Origin: VAZQ01 sp045811525
GTDB lineage: Bacteria > Pseudomonadota > Alphaproteobacteria > Rhizobiales > Xanthobacteraceae
Reading direction: 5' to 3'
Assembly (NCBI GenBank): GCA_045811525.1
Contig: JBJMTV010000021.1
Coordinates: 1 to 64,000 of the forward strand
Length of the DNA: 64,000 nucleotides
Positions 61,627-64,000 of this stretch are shown here, piece after piece. How positions within the stretch are numbered: the stretch's first letter is position 1; every line of letters begins with the position of its first letter. The notes below the pieces were generated by a model. The model ran no database searches. It was given only the letters and a program-made list of their open reading frames with translations, and was not told where the DNA came from. The position numbers and the translations under genes are program-made.

Positions 61627-62493
61627 ATGGACAACCAGCTTTACAACTACTCCCCCATTACCGAGCGGCCAAAGCTTGTCTGGCCGAACGGCGCACGCGT
61701 TGCATTCTACATCGGCTTGAACATCGAGCATTTCGAGGTCGACAAGCCGTCGACCAGCATCTTCGGCGGAACTGCGATGCTCGCGCCCGACCCGCTGAAT
61801 TACGGCTGGCGCGACTACGCCGTCCGCGTCGGAATCTGGCGCATGATCGAGGCGCTCGACCGCTACAGGATGCGCGCATCCGTTCTCCTGAACTCTGACG
61901 TGTGCGAACGCTATCCGCAGATCATCACGGCGGGCAAGCAGCGCAACTGGGCCTGGTGCGCCCATGGCAAGAACAACTCCATCTTCCAGGCCGGAATGAA
62001 TGCCGAGGACGAGCGCAAGGCTCTGCAAGCTATGGTGTCGACGGTGTCCAAGGCCACCGGCCACCAACTCAAGGGCTGGCTCGGCCCAGCCCTGACCGAG
62101 ACCTTTGAAACGCCGCGCCTGCTGAAGGAGCTCGGCCTCACCTATGTCCTCGACTGGTGCGCCGACGACCAGCCCTTTCCACTCAATGTCCCTGGGATGA
62201 TGTCGGTGCCCTACTCCATCGAGCTCAACGACATCAGCATGTTTGTGGGCAAGAGCCTGTCCGGCGAAGGCTTCTACCGGATGGTCGTCGATCAGTTCGA
62301 CCAGCTGTACAAGGACGGAGAAAAAACCGGGCGTGTCATGGCGCTCTGCCTACATCCGTTCATCATCAACCAGCCGTTTCGCCACAAATACTTGGAGAAG
62401 GCCCTGGAGTACATTGCCGGGCACGACGGCGTGTGGCTGACCACCAGCGACGAAATTGCCGCGCATTACGCGCAAAACTATATGTCGCGCTGA
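61627..62493 (+). CDS. Polysaccharide-deacetylase-fold protein (PuuE-like NodB homology)
   Basis: 288 residues from the ATG at 61627, preceded by CGGGAGGC; the open frame reaches back to 61579 with a weaker start. NodB-fold landmarks: RMRASVLLNSDVCERYPQII (the Asp is the probable metal ligand/base), WAWCAHGKNNSIFQAGMN (the HG..N motif, about 120-137), KGWLGPALTETFETPRLLKE, YVLDWCADDQPFPL and a late MALCLHPFIINQPFRHKY. This arrangement is nearest to PuuE allantoinase-like deacetylase homologues, which act on small amides. No signal peptide, so cytosolic. It lies 200 bases after the acyl-CoA dehydrogenase. Confidence 0.87.
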   Translation: MDNQLYNYSPITERPKLVWPNGARVAFYIGLNIEHFEVDKPSTSIFGGTAMLAPDPLNYGWRDYAVRVGIWRMIEALDRYRMRASVLLNSDVCERYPQIITAGKQRNWAWCAHGKNNSIFQAGMNAEDERKALQAMVSTVSKATGHQLKGWLGPALTETFETPRLLKELGLTYVLDWCADDQPFPLNVPGMMSVPYSIELNDISMFVGKSLSGEGFYRMVVDQFDQLYKDGEKTGRVMALCLHPFIINQPFRHKYLEKALEYIAGHDGVWLTTSDEIAAHYAQNYMSR

Positions 62494-62537
62494 TCGGCTC
62501 AACCCGCGGGGATAAGGACGCGCGACCGGAGCGAAAA

Positions 62538-62987
62538 ATGCGCCTGACATCCAGACGAACCGTCGTGCAAGCGGCGATGCTCGGGTGCGCGGGACTCGCA
62601 ATGGGCGCGCCGGCCTACGCTAATATGGACCCGATCCGGGTCACGTCGAAGTATCCATCCTTGCTGCGCGGACTCGGCTTCAGCGATTTGCGCTTGGACA
62701 AACCGGAATACGCCGTCGGCGAATCGATCGGGTTTTCCGTGGTAATCAATTTCGAGGCGATCAAAAAGGGGCGCATCCTCCGCGGCAGCATGATCGCTTA
62801 CATCGACAGTGGCGATGCGATTGAAGCCGAGCGCGAGATCAAGTCTCTCGTGTTCACCGCAGGAGCCAACAAGACCGTGCCGTTGCACCTCATCGGCCCC
62901 GCCGCGACGAAACCCGGCGAGGGCAAGACCTTCATAGTCATGGGCGGCGACGAGGCCGGCGATATGGTCGCCCTCAATGTGGTCTGA
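62538..62987 (+). CDS. Tat-exported small protein of unknown function
   Basis: 149 residues from the ATG at 62538, preceded by GGAGCG. The N-terminus TSRRTVVQAAMLGCAGLAMG is a twin-arginine signal with cleavage near AYANM. The mature 120 residues are beta-rich (VGESIGFSVVINFEAIKKGR, KTVPLHLIGPAATK), suggesting a beta sandwich, with no Cys after the signal. Tat export implies folding or cofactor loading in the cytosol. It follows the deacetylase gene by 44 bases and may share its transcript. No family recognised. Confidence 0.7.
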   Translation: MRLTSRRTVVQAAMLGCAGLAMGAPAYANMDPIRVTSKYPSLLRGLGFSDLRLDKPEYAVGESIGFSVVINFEAIKKGRILRGSMIAYIDSGDAIEAEREIKSLVFTAGANKTVPLHLIGPAATKPGEGKTFIVMGGDEAGDMVALNVV

Positions 62988-63188
62988 TGTCTTGGGGGCG
63001 CTAGGTGAAGCTTGGCAAGCAAACGGAATGAGGATTTTGCGCGGAAGGCGCGTGCAGCGAGACCTTGGACATTGTCGGGAAGATATCGTCCGGGCGAGAA
63101 GACGCACATAGTTGCGCGCCGTGGTGGGGATGCGAGGCGTCGTGCGAAGGAACCAATGCACTGAGGCAAAAAGAGCCAAATCGAAAAA

Positions 63189-63265
63189 TGGCGTCCCCGG
63201 CAAGACTCGAACTTGCGACCCTTGGTTTAGGAAACCAATGCTCTATCCGACTGAGCTACGGGGAC
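63189..63265 (-). tRNA. tRNA-Arg (anticodon CCT), 3' CCA encoded
   Basis: Cloverleaf on the minus strand: acceptor GTCCCCG (63265-63259) pairs with CGGGGAC (63199-63193); D-arm GCTC-AGTCGGAT-AGAGC; anticodon stem TTGGT/ACCAA with loop TTCCTAA (anticodon CCT, reads AGG); T-arm GCAAG-TTCGAGT-CTTGC; discriminator G and CCA at 63191-63189. All stems pair. No integrase or direct repeat of its 3' end was seen nearby. Confidence 0.93.
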
Positions 63266-63310
63266 GTTTTTGCCTTCTGGCTTTAAGCCTTCACTTTCTT
63301 CTTGACCAGC

Positions 63311-63356
63311 CTTCGAGATCTACGAACCGCTGCTCTATCCGGCTGAGCTACGGGAC
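63311..63356 (-). pseudogene. 5' half of a second tRNA-like sequence
   Basis: Minus strand GTCCCGTAGCTCAGCCGGAT, followed by AGAGCAGCGGTT, reproduces the acceptor 5' strand (one C short), D-arm and start of the anticodon arm of the tRNA-Arg 90 bases away, then loses similarity (CGTAGATCTCG). No anticodon stem, T-arm or 3' acceptor strand follows. It looks like a decayed partial duplicate of a tRNA gene. Confidence 0.6.
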
Positions 63357-63528
63357 AATTCCGTTCTGGACTGCTTTAGCAAGGCATGGCGGTTCGACTG
63401 CGGCGTTCTTTCCTATAGCAGAAGAGACCGGGCCCAGCCCAGCCTTGGCCGCGCGCGCGAGGCCGGAGCGGGTCACACGCATGAAGCTGCATTATCATCG
63501 CAGCACGCCACGCCCGGGTTCGCGCGCG

Positions 63529-64000
63529 TCAGCTGCGGCCGCGCGCGGCGATCGCCCGCTCCGCCGCGGCGATGCCCGTGAGATAAGCACCATGGGCGGT
63601 GGAGTAATCGTGCGGCGAGCAGGCCTCACCGGCGAAGAAGATCCGCTCCTCAACCGGCGCGGCAAGCACCGCACGCGAGCCGGCCTTGCCGGGGACGGCA
63701 TACGAATACGAGCCGCGCGCAAACGGGTCGGCGCGCCAGCAATGCAGGGCTATGAGCTCTATGCGGCGCGGGAAGGCGGTGCCCAGGAGCCTCGCGAGCT
63801 CGGTTCTGGCAAAGTCCACGAACGCCTGCACGCCGCCTCGCTCGAGCTCGGCGGCAAGCGAGCCCGCGAAATAGGCCTCGATCATCGGCCGGCCGAATGG
63901 CCGGAAGTGATATGTTGCGGTCGCAGCGCAATCAGTACGGCCGAACACCCGGCTTTCCGGCGCGAACTCCTCCGCACCCGAAAGCGACAGGAAGAGCTTG
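63529..64000 (-). CDS. Flavin-containing amine oxidase family protein (C-terminal part; 5' end outside window)
   Basis: About 156 residues, ending at the stop at 63529. The C-terminal FAD-binding motif FFAGEACSPHDYSTAHGAYL (about 30 residues before the end) and the following ATG-like pattern GIAAAERAIAA are typical of monoamine oxidase/polyamine oxidase-type proteins. RGSYSYAVPGKAGSRAVL and WRADPFARGS match the substrate-side strand of the family. Oxidises an amine or related substrate with O2 or another acceptor; the substrate domain start is off the window. Confidence 0.88.
   Translation of the reverse strand, partial: KLFLSLSGAEEFAPESRVFGRTDCAATATYHFRPFGRPMIEAYFAGSLAAELERGGVQAFVDFARTELARLLGTAFPRRIELIALHCWRADPFARGSYSYAVPGKAGSRAVLAAPVEERIFFAGEACSPHDYSTAHGAYLTGIAAAERAIAARGRS

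Noticed and set aside
63189..63265. tRNA-Arg as attachment site of a genomic island within the window
   Set aside because: No integrase, no direct repeat of the tRNA 3' end and no change in gene content on either side were seen.
1..64000. CRISPR arrays, rRNA genes, prophage or insertion sequences
   Set aside because: No regularly spaced repeats, rRNA stretches, phage structural genes or complete transposases were found; only the RAYT remnant hints at mobile DNA.

Overview
The window is GC-rich chromosomal DNA, and its gene families point to an alphaproteobacterium of the Hyphomicrobiales (Bradyrhizobium/Rhodoplanes/Xanthobacteraceae type). Evidence: many Liv-, TTT- (Tct/Bug) and TAXI-type solute-binding proteins, CoxLMS-type molybdenum hydroxylases, acyl-CoA enzymes, and promoters of the alphaproteobacterial EcfG form (GGAAC-N16/17-CGTT). 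No phage, plasmid or integrase genes were seen. The species cannot be named from the sequence alone.

Layout. (1) 1-13.2 kb: a carboxylate uptake/CoA catabolic cluster: a partial ThDP enzyme (minus), a fused TctA-TctB permease, a small membrane protein, an ADP-forming acyl-CoA ligase, an acyl-CoA dehydrogenase, a two-domain extradiol-dioxygenase-like protein, a hydantoinase/oxoprolinase A subunit, a broken B subunit (amber codon plus 1-nt frameshift) and a TctC/Bug receptor. (2) 13.2-19.8 kb: orphan TAXI receptor, conserved small protein, HerA-like ATPase, GGDEF-EAL protein, cytochrome c. (3) 19.9-31.8 kb: two orphan binding proteins, enoyl-CoA hydratase, lone CoxL-type subunit, cyclase-family hydrolase, AceE-like ThDP enzyme, alpha/beta hydrolase, SDR, Liv-type receptor. 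(4) 32.0-42.4 kb: fused LivHM permease with LivG and LivF, converging on an opposite-strand operon coxM-coxS-amidohydrolase-coxL-coxL. (5) 42.6-49.0 kb: a general-stress island with five EcfG-like promoter sites (one symmetrical and probably bidirectional) in front of six genes (BrkB/YihY, DUF4142, GlsB/YeaQ, two conserved proteins of unknown function and a GH13 remnant), plus a GH13 glucosidase and a REP/RAYT remnant. (6) 49.2-61.4 kb: DUF2142 membrane protein, then a second catabolic cluster with AMP-forming CoA ligase, amidohydrolase, complete Liv ABC transporter, MarR regulator, FAD oxidase and acyl-CoA dehydrogenase. (7) 61.6-64 kb: deacetylase-family protein, Tat-exported protein, tRNA-Arg(CCT) with a second partial tRNA, and the end of an amine oxidase.

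How it fits together. Most of the window appears devoted to importing and degrading small organic acids or aromatic/heterocyclic compounds: dedicated uptake systems sit next to hydroxylating (Mo enzyme), ring-opening (VOC, amidohydrolase), activating (CoA ligases) and beta-oxidation-like (ACAD, hydratase) enzymes. None of the substrates can be deduced. The 42.6-49 kb block differs in kind: small envelope proteins and glucan enzymes under probable EcfG control. The points most worth following up are the EcfG island with its symmetrical promoter, the CoxM-S/amidohydrolase/tandem-CoxL operon, the fused TctAB and LivHM permeases, and several broken genes.
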